A DNA stretch of 64,000 bases from Loripinus fragilis (lineage: Eukaryota > Mollusca > Bivalvia > Lucinida > Lucinidae): assembly GCA_964019695.1 (NCBI GenBank), contig OZ026517.1, positions 58,783,172 to 58,847,171 on the forward strand, given 5' to 3'. The translations under genes and the position numbers were made by a program. Position 1 is the stretch's first letter; every line of letters begins with the position of its first letter. Below the pieces are notes generated by a model. The model was not told the DNA's origin, did not search any database, and was given only the letters and a program-made list of their open reading frames with translations. Below are positions 52,405 through 63,289 of the stretch, piece after piece.

Positions 52405-52775
52405 TAAAATTGTGATTATTTTCTTACCCATCAGTCGGGTGCTCAAAAGAACCATCTCATCGAGAGGGTTCTTTTGAGTACCCATAACATATGGTTTGGT
52501 TGAGAAATAAGAAAAAGGGAGCGCAGTGGCTCAATGGTAGAGTGCTTGACTCGAGACCGAAGGGCCGCGGGTTCGAGCCTCACCGGCGTCACTGCGTTGT
52601 GGTCCTTGAGCAAGACACATTTATCCTAGCTTAGTACTGGTTCAACCCAGGAAGACACGTCCCGCATAACTGAAAGATTGTTGAGTGGACGTAAAGAATC
52701 AAATCAAACAAAAAACAAAAGAAATAAGAAAAATAATTTTCAGTTATGCACTCTTATCTGGGGGCCTGGCTCTCA
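52405..52775. repeat. ACTCAAAAGAACC palindromic MITE interrupted by a SINE
   Basis: The palindrome is GTGCTCAAAAGAACCATCTC / GAGGGTTCTTTTGAGTACCC (52440-52485). The outer arm TTGGTTGAGAAATAAGAAAA is cut by the SINE and resumes at 52734 with ATAATTTTCAGTTATGCACT. Confidence 0.75.
52517..52720 (+). mobile_element. SINE S1, best-preserved copy, 13-bp target duplication
   Basis: Perfect GAAATAAGAAAAA at 52504-52516 and 52721-52733. The head has GTGGCTCAATGGTAGAG (A box) and GCGGGTTCGAGCCTC (B box), then TCACTGCGTTGTGGTCCTTG, AGCAAGACACATTTATCC, TTAGTACTGGTTCAACCCAG, and an A-rich tail with CAAATCAAACAAAAAAC. Likely the youngest S1 in the window and a candidate Pol III transcript. Confidence 0.95.
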
Positions 52776-52904
52776 ACAGAATGGAGACTCCCTAATGAGA
52801 AAATCTAATAAAGAATTTTGCTTCAGGGAGGAATCTGTGAAAATTTTATCTGGACCCAGCAATCCTTTAGTTTATAAAGTACGTGAAGCAGGACTGATGA
52901 TGTC

Positions 52905-53060
52905 AAAAAGTAAGTGTGTATATAAACAGGAGCTGCCACAATCATACACTGCAGATCAAGCCGTGGCACCATGAGGAAGAGACACAGAACACTAACAGCC
53001 AGTAATGACAGCAAGAACACAACCAGCTCTACCCAGGCTCCTCAGTGAAATGATTTCAAA
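52905..53060 (+). repeat. GATCAGGAAATACC-family repeat, diverged
   Basis: GCCACAATCATACACTGCAG, ATGAGGAAGAGACACAGAAC, CCAGCTCTACCCA. It matches 20090-20230. Confidence 0.6.
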
Positions 53061-53351
53061 ACTTGAAAGGACCGTCCTTTGAGAGCATGGATTCCATTGT
53101 AGCACTTTAAAACTATTTATAATAGAGAGTTACTTATGAGACATAAATGGCCGAAACTATTGATTATAATAACGAACTTAGTCTGACCAGAAAACTTGCA
53201 CACTACACTTTCATTTCTTTGGCGTATTCTTGGTTTAACCTTTTTCTAAGAACATTTTACAATTAAATTGCCCAAATATATGCTTAATTGTTAACCAACT
53301 GAATAGGACAGTATGTAATATGTATGTAAGTTTCAGTTATGATAGGTGATC
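53061..53351. other. Unassigned spacer
   Basis: No supported feature. Confidence 0.4.
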
Positions 53352-53910
53352 ACAGGGGGTTAACTCAGTTACAGTGCGGGGTGATTCTTTATGAAAGTTG
53401 TCAATGATGCTTTATGAAAAGGGTTACAGATTCTTTACTTTGGGTTAATGATTCTTGACAAGATGCGATGCTCATGCCAGAAACGGGGTGAAAATGGTTA
53501 TATTAGACAGTTTTAGAGTCAAATTTTGTTAAAAGACATATAAGCAGCATGTTTTATGATAGTCTATGCATTTATCATACAGTTTAGCTGTTCAACAATT
53601 CACCAATTACAATAGAGATGCTAAGTTGCAACAAATGCCATATGTGTATATTTCATAGTTTTATCGAGCAAAACATGCTTGGAAACGAACCATTATATTA
53701 TATATTTGGTATCTGAAGCTTAAATTCTTCCTTAAATATACGTTTTAACCAATTTCAAAAAATTTCGAAGTTAATGGTTCTTTATGAAAGGTTACAAATG
53801 CTTTATGAGCCTAAAATTCGGGTTACAGGTTCTTTTAGAAAGTTGTTACATATTCTTTATGAAAAAAAATACAGGTTCTTTATGAGACAAATGCAATTTC
53901 GTCCTGATAC
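53352..53910 (-). mobile_element. Inverted relative of the TTCATAAAG element end
   Basis: It begins CACAGGGGGTTAACTCAGTT ACAGTGCGGGG, the exact inverse of the right end of the 59.7-kb copy, then TTCTTTATGAAAGTTG and GCTTTATGAAAAGGGTTACA. The far end (53770-53890) again has TTCTTTATGAAAGG repeats. Both ends therefore carry the same subterminal motif. Confidence 0.65.
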
Positions 53911-53955
53911 ACAGTCGCAATGCATTTTTGCACCAATAAATGGGCCGCAATATGA

Positions 53956-54138
53956 GATTTCCAACAATGTGGTATGTGTGAGCACCAAAGGCTTAGACCA
54001 GCCTGCGCATATGTGCAGTCTGATCAGAGCCTTTGCTAGTCGCTTAAAATCGATTGACCGATTAGCATTTGAAGTTTCTTAGCTTAAAAGGAGGCCACAC
54101 AGGCTCGTCTGAGCCTATTCGTGCCAAAATGCCACAAT
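53956..54138 (+). mobile_element. GATTTCCAACAATGTGG MITE, copy 2
   Basis: AGATTTCCAACAATGTGGTA at the left; a decayed AAATGCCACAATATCCATG at the right. Confidence 0.7.
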
Positions 54139-54144
54139 ATCCAT

Positions 54145-54360
54145 GTGCGGATCCAGAGGGGGGATAGGGGTTCCAGACCCCCTGGAAAATCACAAGTTAT
54201 AGTTATATGGGTTTCTATTGGACCCCCACCCCTGGAAAAAGTTGGACCCCCCTGGAAAATGCGTAATAAAACCATTGGACCCCCTCCTTAAACTGTAAAA
54301 TAAGCTGAGGAGCCTGGACCCCACCACCCCCACCCCCCTGACAAAAAATTCCTGGATCAG
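54145..54360 (-). repeat. GGATCC-family repeat, minus strand
   Basis: GCGGATCCAGAGGGGGGATA at one end and TTCCTGGATCAGCACATG at the other, with repeated GACCCCCCTGGAAAA between. Confidence 0.6.
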
Positions 54361-54576
54361 CACATGGTGTCCCGGTACAAATATCTTTGGTGGTGTTGGG
54401 TTGTGTTGATGCTGTACTGGAAAAGAGTTGAATTTCTACCTATTGACCCCATCCCCAGGGTCTGGGGAGGTAGGAGAGGGAGGTAGGAGAGGGGAAAGTC
54501 AACAATTTTTCCATCATGATAGGGCATTCCACACTTTACTGGGCAAGCTTGCCCAATTTCCCCACACACCACAAAT

Positions 54577-55533
54577 CCCCGAATCATCAAGAATCGATGT
54601 TAGGATTCGTGGAGAATTGTATTTTTTTTCAATTCATTCGTGATGTTCTTCGATTCAGTTAAGAAATAGGTAAGAAACAGTTACGAATATTCACGGGATT
54701 CGGCCTGAGTGCCGAATTCACTACCATGTACAATAACCTATTAATAAGTTAAAGAATAGATCACGAATTAGTTGAGAATACGCGGAATGCAGCACGAATT
54801 GGGTACGAATTAGCAGAAATCCGCGACGATTCGTGATGATTCGCGAGATTTTCTCTCACCTCTCACGACAGTTATAAAAAAAGCCCATCCATGCTTGGGG
54901 GGATCAGTTCCAAAATGAATGTTCCTCGTTTGTCAGCTGTAGAATTGATCCTGCAACTTGAGCGTCTTAAACAGCTACTTATATAGCTAGAAGAAAACAA
55001 CTACGTTAAATGTCGAGAGGCCCTGGCACTGGCTCTTTGACTTGGAAAAATATGGTAGTTCACCACCAGCCAGGAGCTACTGACTGATCCTGATTGTGCT
55101 CCTGAATCTGCCAAATTTGTTTCAACTTCCAGGACTGGCTCAAATGTATGCGCGTGATGTGGTAGTTACTCTGAGGGAAGTCCTTCTACTATCTCTTCCT
55201 TGGTTTTATTGCTTGTCTTAATATCCCGATTACCCACGAATGAGTTGAGAGTAGCTACGAATGCCTAAGAAAATGCATTCGAATCGATTACGATTCAGTT
55301 ACAATGTCCAAGAATGCATTAGGAATTTGTTACGAATCAAGCACGATTTTTCGAATTGGGGAATTCGTCAGTTCCAATTTTTTTTCATCCCAATTCCCGA
55401 TAGGCCTACGAACTGCAAGAACTGACTACGGATTGTATAATTCAGTTATTATTAAGATCTTCGCGAACTGAGTACGTTTAAGCCCACGAATCCAAATATT
55501 TGTCAATTCGTGGCGATTCGTGGGATTCGGGCC
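54577..55533. mobile_element. ACGAAT-rich non-autonomous element, about 957 bp
   Basis: Weak terminal inverted repeats (CCCCGAATC left, GATTCGGG right). Subterminal regions are packed with ACGAAT / ATTCGTG motifs (more than 20). The middle (54890-55200) is free of the motif and has a short frame (54915-54986: MNVPRLSAVELILQLERLKQ then a stop) and nothing else. The architecture resembles the 47.6-kb Harbinger-like element, but its TIRs are poor and no target duplication is clear. Confidence 0.5.
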
Positions 55534-55562
55534 CTGTGTTGAATAGGGGTATAAAACAGTAC

Positions 55563-55755
55563 TTTTTGCACATACTTTCACTTGAAACTGACGAGAACCC
55601 TTCTTGAATCAGCGGAAGGTGGCGAATGAATGTACTTTTATATCTGTTTTCATGACCAATCTCCAGGAAATATTTGACTTTGGTTGGGTCGCAATGGAAC
55701 TCACGAACCCTTGATGAACAGCTGGGCTTGCCTCCGACTGAGCTATGGGACCCAA
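55563..55755 (-). repeat. SINE S2, old diverged copy
   Basis: GCACATACTTTCACTTGAAA, AACCCTTCTTGAATCAGCGG, a body with AATCTCCAGG, and a decayed head (GGTCCCATAGCTCAGTCGG on the minus strand). Confidence 0.65.
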
Positions 55756-55871
55756 TAAAATTATACTCTCATATGAATATTACCGATAGCATGAAGGTGT
55801 ACCACTGGACTGATATCCGTCGTAGATGCTAATATTGCCCCAATGAATCCATACCAACCGCTACCATTCCA

Positions 55872-56058
55872 AATAGAGTGCTTGACTCAGAACCGAGGGG
55901 TTGCGGATTCGAGCCTCACCGGCGTTACTTCGTTGTGTCATTGAGCAAGACACATTTATCCTTGCTTAATACTGGCTCAACCCAGGAAGACCCGTCCCGA
56001 CATAGCTGAAAGATTGTTGACTGCGACATAAAGAATCAAATCAAACAAACAAGCAAGA
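55872..56058 (+). mobile_element. 5'-truncated SINE S1 with 12-bp target duplication
   Basis: GCTACCATTCCA flanks it at 55860-55871 and 56059-56070. The copy starts at AATAGAGTGCTTGACTCAGA, within the tRNA head, so the A box is lost. 5' truncation with a target duplication indicates target-primed reverse transcription. Confidence 0.9.
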
Positions 56059-56257
56059 GCTACCATTCCACATCTTATCTTAAGCTGTCCAGAAAATTAA
56101 TTTATGTCTGTTCAAACATCTTCGAGATAGTAGACGAAGAAAAGGCAAACGAAGAAGTATTTTAGAGGAATGATGATTTAGTTAAAATACATCAATATCA
56201 ATAAAAAAAAAATAAAAAAAATATGAATAAAAAATCATATCTCATCAGACTTTATAA

Positions 56258-56497
56258 TTGGGCCGCGACGCGAGAAACCCTGTCTTCCGTGTTTTTGACA
56301 AAGTGAGGTTCAAACCATCCTGCCTAGCTACAGAGACTTGCTAGAAAATTAATTTTTTGCTTGTAGCACATCTAGATATGATACTTTCCAATAAGCGATT
56401 TACAAAGGCGCTGATCAGACTGCGCGGATGCGCTAGCTGGTCTGTGCCTTTCTTGTTCGCAACCACCAAAGACAGGGTTACTCTCGGAAGCGCATAT
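56258..56497 (-). mobile_element. TGGGCC MITE, minus strand
   Basis: TTGGGCCGCGACGCGAGAAA and CTCTCGGAAGCGCATAT ends; inner CAGACTGCGCGGATGCGCTA. Confidence 0.75.
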
Positions 56498-56525
56498 GTA
56501 TCGATATCAATAATGAAGCCGTGAC

Positions 56526-56746
56526 ATGAGATTTCCAACAATGTGGTATGTGCGACCAGCAAAGCCTCAGATCAACCTGCGCATACGCGCAGTCTGATTA
56601 GAGCCTTTGCTAGTCGCTTGAATATTACATGAGCGTTAAGCTACTGATTGAACATCATTTGGAGTTTCTAAGCTTAAAAGGAGGCTGCACAGGCTCGTTT
56701 GAGTCTACACGTGTCAAAACGCCACATTGCTGGAAATCACATGTCA
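56526..56746 (+). mobile_element. GATTTCCAACAATGTGG MITE, copy 3
   Basis: GAGATTTCCAACAATGTGGT and CCACATTGCTGGAAATCACA ends. Its right end lies about 60 bp before the large duplicated segment begins. Confidence 0.8.
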
Positions 56747-56803
56747 CTGCTCAATTTAGTTACAGCGTTGATCCAAAATCTGTGCGCCACGCTGTAAATT
56801 TGG

Positions 56804-59758
56804 GTTTCGTGCCCGGGTAGGCCAATCTCATTATATTTTGATTATAACTTCACGTGGTTATAACTGATCCCACGAAGGTGTGTCGCATACAAAACTTTAC
56901 TAACTCCCAAAGTCGAGCACACAACTTTGGCTCAAACCTGGTCCGGAATCTAATGTATTGGCACAACTCTGAGTCTCAGCCACCATCTCCCAAGTTCAAG
57001 GCAACAACTTCAACTCAGATGTCTGTCCATCGATCATACGTGCTTCGAGTCCTCTCTATATCTCAATAACAGTTTAAGATATCTTCATGAAACAGATATC
57101 AATCAACATAAGACGACATGTAATACACAAGGACTTTAACTCTGTTTTACCTTTTTGTTAAAAAAATATATGACCCGTTAAAACGGAAAATTGTAGATTT
57201 TGCAATTCAATCGTGTCCGCTCTGTAATAGAAGTACCTCGCCCAAAAAACAGTTTATTATATGGTAGGACTAGAAATATTTTCTTCTAACGTGCATGGAC
57301 ATCGATAATTTGATCCTCTTGCCAATTACAACAAAAGCTGTCTGCTTTTGTCGTATGCTGAATGTTTTTGAAGCCTCTTAGGCAAACAATGTAGACCCAG
57401 AACAGACTGTTGTAGTTTGCTTCTGTGCTAATATAATTATCAATAATCTAAACAAATATATGCAGCAGCTGACTTTGGTGTAATGATCAAATGCAGTTTT
57501 TGGCTAGCTTTTAGAGGTTGCATCAGACGTAAGCCCAGCCATCCTTTGACTTTTATGCTTGATTGTCACGCACCGAATGAAGACATGTTTTTGCATTTTT
57601 GCAGAAAGATGGTGCAGATTTGTCCGCATCTATGTTGTTTTCTGTCAATTTTCAAAACTACACCCAATATTTTAAGTCTAGCTAGCTTTTATAGCTCAAG
57701 AAGAAAATGCACGGAGCGCCTTGGAGCCAGCTTGTATACTTTAATCACTTTTCGTGCTACATCAAACGCTATTCAAGGGCGGATCCTGAAAACTTTGTCG
57801 GGATGCGGGGAAGGGGGACCAAGCCTTTGTAGAAAGAGTGCTTGAGGGTACCCCTCCCCTAAATCACACGCACCCTTTCCCCGAGGTATGTGACTTGGAA
57901 TGCATAAAAGAATAATGTTCGCATATACATGAAGGAACCAATGAAGCTTATCTTTTTAGTGGCTCAATTGAAGGTTTGCTAGTTCGAGACTCACAGAGGT
58001 CAGAGTCACTGTGTTGTGTCCTAGAGCAAGACACCGAAACTGGTATAAAACAGAAGGATAAGAAATCGTCCCGATCCGACTGGGATGAAAAATATTAAAG
58101 CAAACAGATATTTTACCGGCTGCTTATTACTGGATCCACCCAGGTAGACCCATCCCGACAAGACCGAAAGATTGTTGACACGGGCGTAAAGAATCAAGCC
58201 ATGCAAGTCAAAACAAGCAAACGAACAAACCAAATGCTCCTATTCTGCCCTGTCAGGCTCAACTCTCACTAATTCATATGAAGTCCCTCCAAATATGCTG
58301 AGCCACCCCAACCCCATCAATCCACCGCATGCTCCTATTGTGAGTTTCCAAAAAGACATATTGACGTCTCGGATACAATGCTACAGTACTGGATGCTGAT
58401 AGCAGGGTTTGGATATTTATGATGCATGAGAGGATCCAGAAAATTCTATCTGGGAGGTTGGGTGTCCTAAAAACTCTATTTTAGTTTTTTTTTTCACAGA
58501 GGGCAGTGCGGACCTAGCCTCCTTTTCGAAGCATTTGGACCCAAGGGGTCCTACTTCTTCTCGAGGTTGTCAATAACAGTATTTCTAAGGAAACATATAA
58601 CAACTTGTGATCTTCCAGGTTGGATGCCAACCCGCTGCCCCAACCCTCGGGACACGCACATGCGATGCTTAGCTAACAATCTGAACTCTGTAGCTCGGTC
58701 AGTTGCCTATCTGCTTAATATGCAAGCAGACAGGAGATCGCACCCAGCATATTTTTCATGAAGAGTTGTTTCCTCTCCTGGTGATTCAAGAAGACCAAGT
58801 TGCCAGTTACTTGTATAAGAATGAGCAAAAGCAATGGTAAACTGCCCTACAGTAGGCTTGCATATGAACACTGTAGTTAAGATGACCACAGCTGTTTACC
58901 ATAGACAACAAAACAAATCAAACAACAGTTAAATTAAACGAAATCAGAGACTATGTCTCGGCATCACTGATATAATATTGAAATAAATCTTAACCTTAAT
59001 CGTAATGATAGGGCGTGATTTGCTTGACTTGCGGCAAATTTGGATGGGATTGGGCTATTTTAGTCTATCCCTGTCTCTTGGAGGAGTCCCAACATGACAG
59101 AAATATTGTTGACTGGGCCGTTAAGTCTTAATTCAATCAATAAGTAAGTCAGGACTTCAGTACAAGGTCTAATTGCCTTGTTTTTTTATTCTAAAACCAT
59201 TAACATCTTTGCAAATTCTTTCATAAAGCATCCGAACCCTTTCATAAAGAACCAGTTATCCATCATTCGAACAGGTAAAGAACCTGTTACCAAAATATGT
59301 TACTGATTCTTTACCACTAGTTTTTGGCTTGTCAATATTAGTCATTTGAAATAAGCCCTTTATAGTTTTACATGAGGAGAAAATTGATTTTTTCAAACAC
59401 ATTTAGATTGAACTTGAAGTTGTATACACACTATCTTTGATGGAATATGTACTTTGATAAACATACTGATTTTTGTTATGGGTTTTAACAATATCTGAAT
59501 TAAACCGCTTATTAATCCCTGACACATAAACCATCATCGCAAAGACTGACAGAGTAAAACCATTAGCTTTTCAATTATATGAATTAATAAAAAAAAAATA
59601 CTTTCGGGCTTCGAGAATCTTACGTTTAATGCAGTTTCCCATCACCTACCTTACACTGATTAAGGAAATCATAAAGCACCTGTAACCCTTTCATAAAGCA
59701 TCATTGACAACTTTCATAAAGAATCACCCCGCACTGTGACTGAGTTAACCCCCTGTGG
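56804..59758 (+). repeat. Large duplicated segment, copy R
   Basis: It aligns to 1-4943 and lacks the mariner-like insertion and the 1161-1843 block. It contains a head-truncated SINE S1 (57958-58212), an uninterrupted GGATCC fold-back (58430-58635) and the TTCATAAAG element end (59215-59758). No protein-coding gene is evident in it; the 120-codon frame at 57483-57845 has no recognisable domain, and copy L has a stop in the same frame. Confidence 0.9.
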
Positions 59759-59820
59759 GTGATGTTCAGACATGAATCTGACTGACTCGGTGTAGAATTA
59801 CTTGACTTCAAAACAACAAC

Positions 59821-60165
59821 AATGGCGGATACCATTGAAAAACCGTCGATTCAGGTAAAACTTTCTTTGATATTTCCGTTAATGCTGGTCAGATTTGCAT
59901 AGGGTTTGAAGCAGATACCTTGGGAAAATGATGGCAAGATATCTGACTTTTGTAGAAAGATCTGGTTAAAAAGTTATTGACGAGCAATCGGTTGCTCGTC
60001 AAAGACTTTTTAACCCGATCTTTGTCCGAAAGTCGCCAAGATGGACACTTGGTTTCATTATTCTGGGGTATCTGCTTCAAACCCCATGCAAATCTGGCCA
60101 GTATTAATGGAAATATCATAGAAAGTCTTACCTGAATCGAGGGGTTTTGACAAGTATCGGCCATT
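59821..60165. repeat. 345-bp fold-back whose arms each carry an ATG exon and splice donor
   Basis: The two arms (about 172 bp each) pair with roughly 80% identity around the centre GAGCAATC/GGTTGCTC (59992). Each arm starts with AATGGC(G/C)GATAC and contains an 11-codon frame followed by CAG|GTAA: MADTIEKPSIQ on the plus strand (59822-59854) and MADTCQNPSIQ on the minus strand (60164-60132). The rest of the arms is intron-like. Both frames read toward the centre. Confidence 0.85.
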
Positions 60166-60375
60166 TTTAATCCTCTAAAGTCTCATGACTTAGTTGACAA
60201 TAGAATTTTCAACAAAGATGCTTTAAAATTCATAGAACTTCAGTATCTTTAAGCAGCTTAAGCTGTGCTGTTGGGAATTGTTGCACAATTAAAATACATG
60301 CTGATGACAGGCTGATGTGTGGAAAATGATATTAAATACATTATTTGATGTCATAAATGCTCTCTTAGATTATAT

Positions 60376-60618
60376 GAGCCTCAACGCGACAAAACTTGTC
60401 TTCGGGGTTTCCGACAAAGAGATATTCAAACCAGTGTCCTCTGCTACAGAGACTAGCTGGAAAATTGAAATTTCACCTGTAGCAAGTTTAGATATGATAC
60501 TTTCCAAAAAGAGGATAATAAAGGCGCTGATCAGACTGCACGGATGCGCAGGCTGGTCTGCGCTTTTGTTGTCTGCGAACCCCCGAAGACAGGTTTTCTT
60601 GCGTCAAGGCCCATATTA
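60376..60618 (-). mobile_element. TGGGCC MITE, minus strand
   Basis: TATGAGCCTCAACGCGACAA and TTGCGTCAAGGCCCATATT ends; inner CAGACTGCACGGATGCGCAG. Confidence 0.85.
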
Positions 60619-60781
60619 ATGCATCGCTAGATGAAATAGAAAGTAATTAGGGCTTTGTAAATATGGCAGGGAAATATTCTTGAAAGGTCTTATGACAAAA
60701 TTTAATGTTCTAGAATTTCAAACACCACTTTACACTAAAAATTGTTTGATGTTTTAGAAATGCAAAATGTTTGTTTGATTA

Positions 60782-61287
60782 ATCCCCTGTCACACCAGAG
60801 AAGTTTCTCACGGCGATCCCACAGTGTCCCATGAAAAATGCTGAACGCTGAGGTGCGCGTAGTTTGATGACAAGCTTCTCCACAGCAACACAGTGACATC
60901 GCCAGTACACGCTGTGGGAATGCATAGAACGTAAAGACGGCACACACTTTGAGTATACTAAAAAAACGCAGTGGCCTATTATGAGAGCGCAGTGGGGTCG
61001 CCTTAGGGTCACCATAGCCGCATAGTAAGGTCTCCTACAATGCAATAGGAACTCTGTTGTGAGTGCCGTGAAAGCGTTGTGAAAGTGTCATGAGAGCACA
61101 GAGAATTGCCAAAAAGAACTTGATAGAATGCCATGCTAGCTCCATAGCAACGCCATGGTCGCTGTAAGGACGCCTTGACAGCCACATTTTAATGAAAAAT
61201 ATCATAGTTTTCTTGCCATCTCCGGGCGCTCTGGAAAATTAAATGATGCCAATGCAGTGGAAAGGTTGCTTGGTGTGACAGGGGCAC
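60782..61287. mobile_element. CCCCTGTCACACCA element, about 506 bp
   Basis: CCCCTGTCACACCA at the left and TGGTGTGACAGGGG at the right. Between them GTGAC/GTCATGAG, CACAGTG and CCGTG(A) motifs recur many times. No transposase frame. No clear target duplication. Confidence 0.65.
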
Positions 61288-61439
61288 CATTTTTTGTCAT
61301 GAGAGGTAAAAGTATGTTGATAGTGATGTTAATATCAAAACAATGAAAACTACTGTCGTGCCAACAAAGAGTGACAGTAACGTAATATTTTGTTTACAAT
61401 TGTTAAGTAAAACATTCATTTGTACACTCCACTTGAGCT

Positions 61440-61507
61440 AACTCGAATCAATAGATCACTTGTGTATTAATCCTATCCTGCAGATAGGATTAATACACAA
61501 GTGATCT
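61440..61507. repeat. Perfect hairpin with about 28-bp arms
   Basis: ATAGATCACTTGTGTATTAA TCCTATC, CTGCA, and the exact inverse. Confidence 0.9.
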
Positions 61508-61849
61508 ATCTATTATAAGTCCATGATAACGTTGTAAACAAAACATGACGTCACTGTCACACTTGGCTGGCAGGACAGTATATTATCTTCTCAGAACTCT
61601 ATTATCATTATCACTGAAGAGAGTTAGACTGTCATCCTTGTATTTCACAAATGAGACATGGAATGTGTGTGTCCCCTTCACAAATCACATTAGAACCAAT
61701 CCAATGATATTGCTTTCTTTTGTTTCAATCAGGACAGATAATCTTAGCGTGTTCCCGAGGGAAGGATTTCTGGCAAATTTTCTTTAGTGGAATTCAGTGT
61801 TTGCAGTTGATCAAAGTTAAGTTATGATGGCCAAACAAACAGAATCAAT

Positions 61850-62093
61850 TGGGCCTCGACGTGAGAAAACCTGTCTTCGGTGGTTTGTGAACAACACAGT
61901 TGCAGACCAGCCTGCGCATCCGCGCAGACTGTTCAGCGCCTTTGTTACTCGCTTTTTGAAAAGTATCATATCTAAGCTTGCTTCACGAGAAATTTCAATT
62001 TTCTAGCTAGTCTTTGTAGCTGAGGAGACTGGTTTGAGTCTCTCTTTGTCAGAAACACTGAAGACAGGTTTTGTCGCGTCAAGGCCCAATTAT
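61850..62093 (+). mobile_element. TGGGCC MITE, best-preserved copy
   Basis: TTGGGCCTCGACGTGAGAAA and GTCGCGTCAAGGCCCAA ends, with CCTGCGCATCCGCGCAGACT inside. Confidence 0.85.
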
Positions 62094-62359
62094 GACGAGA
62101 TAAAACTCTATGACTCGACTGCTTCTTCTGTAATGGAAGCCGAGATTAAATTTGCTGGAAAATTTATGCATGGTGCCAGAAAAATGGACAAAATGGGGTA
62201 CTTGATCAGCATTACAATATCGGCTTGTGCATCTATGGAATCTACACACAGAGTTTGAGCACACTACAGACTAAAATGATTGTCAGGGTGATCAGTGTAC
62301 AGTCTGCGACCTGAATCTTTGCTGGTCACTTTTCCTTCATGCCTGGTTTGGCTGTTCTC

Positions 62360-62570
62360 TACAGTACAACCTGTCTTAAGCGGCCACTCAAAAATAAACA
62401 AAACAAAGGTCTTAAAGACAAATGGTAGCCTAATGAAGGTCGAAAGTATTGCAGAATGCTCTCTTGGAGCATTCTGCAATACTTTTGACCTGCATTAAGC
62501 GATAATCGGTCTTGAAAAGTCAATTTTGGTCTTCTTTTTGAGTGGCTGCTTAAGACAGATTTTACTGTAC
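62360..62570. mobile_element. ACAGTAAAACCTGT MITE, copy 5
   Basis: ACAGTACAACCTGTCTTAAG and CTTAAGACAGATTTTACTGT ends, hairpin GTATTGCAGAATGCTC, TCTT, GGAGCATTCTGCAATAC. Confidence 0.8.
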
Positions 62571-62885
62571 TCCATTATCTTGATCATGGTGCCATGCAAT
62601 ATGAATACAAGAAAATGCATTGCATAATGGAGACAAAAAAGTTGTCTTCTCGGAACACTTAAATTACAGCGTAAATTGTTTCTTTTACAAGAGCATGAAA
62701 TCTTTTAGTCCAATTTCATGTTGCCTTCATCTTTATTTATTCAGCCCTGAAATTATGGAGAGGAAATAGTTCATAAAAGACATTGAAACATTTCAGCCAT
62801 TTTCATGTTGCCGCTAATGTCATATTAATAATTAATAAATATGATTGTTTTGGTGTTGTTCAGACTTGTTTGTTTGCCTTGTTGT
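62571..62885. other. Unassigned spacer
   Basis: No supported feature. Confidence 0.4.
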
Positions 62886-62889
62886 TTAC

Positions 62890-63090
62890 AACAGAGCTAC
62901 ATTGGTCAGGCTCAATAGGCTAAAAAACGTTGGGCCTGAATTGGATCAAAACTGTTTGCCACCCTGATTGTATTCCTGAAAGAATTTTTTGAAAAAGTTG
63001 ATTTTGAAAAAAATCAGCAAAAGACAGAAAGTATGCAAAATTACCTAGCATGCAAATTTATCTGAGTCTTTGCTAGGTACCCAGCCAGAA
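62890..63090 (-). repeat. CTTTGCATGCTGGGTAA-type MITE, minus strand
   Basis: CCTGAAAGAATTTTTTGAAA, AAAGACAGAAAGTATGCAAA and TTACCTAGCATGCAAA are the inverse of the family's left half. The left part has GGGCCTGAATTGGATCAAAA. Confidence 0.6.
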
Positions 63091-63289
63091 CGCTGAAAAA
63101 GTTAAGCACATCAGAGGGAGACTACTGGATCAAGCAGTGATTGTCTTCAATTGCATCCCTTTTCAAAATGGGAACTTCTCTTAAGGGAAGAATTTGCTCC
63201 CAGAGGAAGTGAATTCTTTCTATTATGAGCAGTTCCTTATAGTATGGAAAATCGCCTTTATCACATCTAGTGACCTTCCTTGAATGTTA

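Noticed and set aside
52517..52600. Functional tRNA gene in the S1 head
   Set aside because: Same reasoning: box motifs within a repeat with a target-site duplication.
57483..57845. 120-codon open frame in copy R of the large duplication
   Set aside because: The homologous stretch in copy L (about 664-1050) is broken by a stop in the same frame, and there is no domain.
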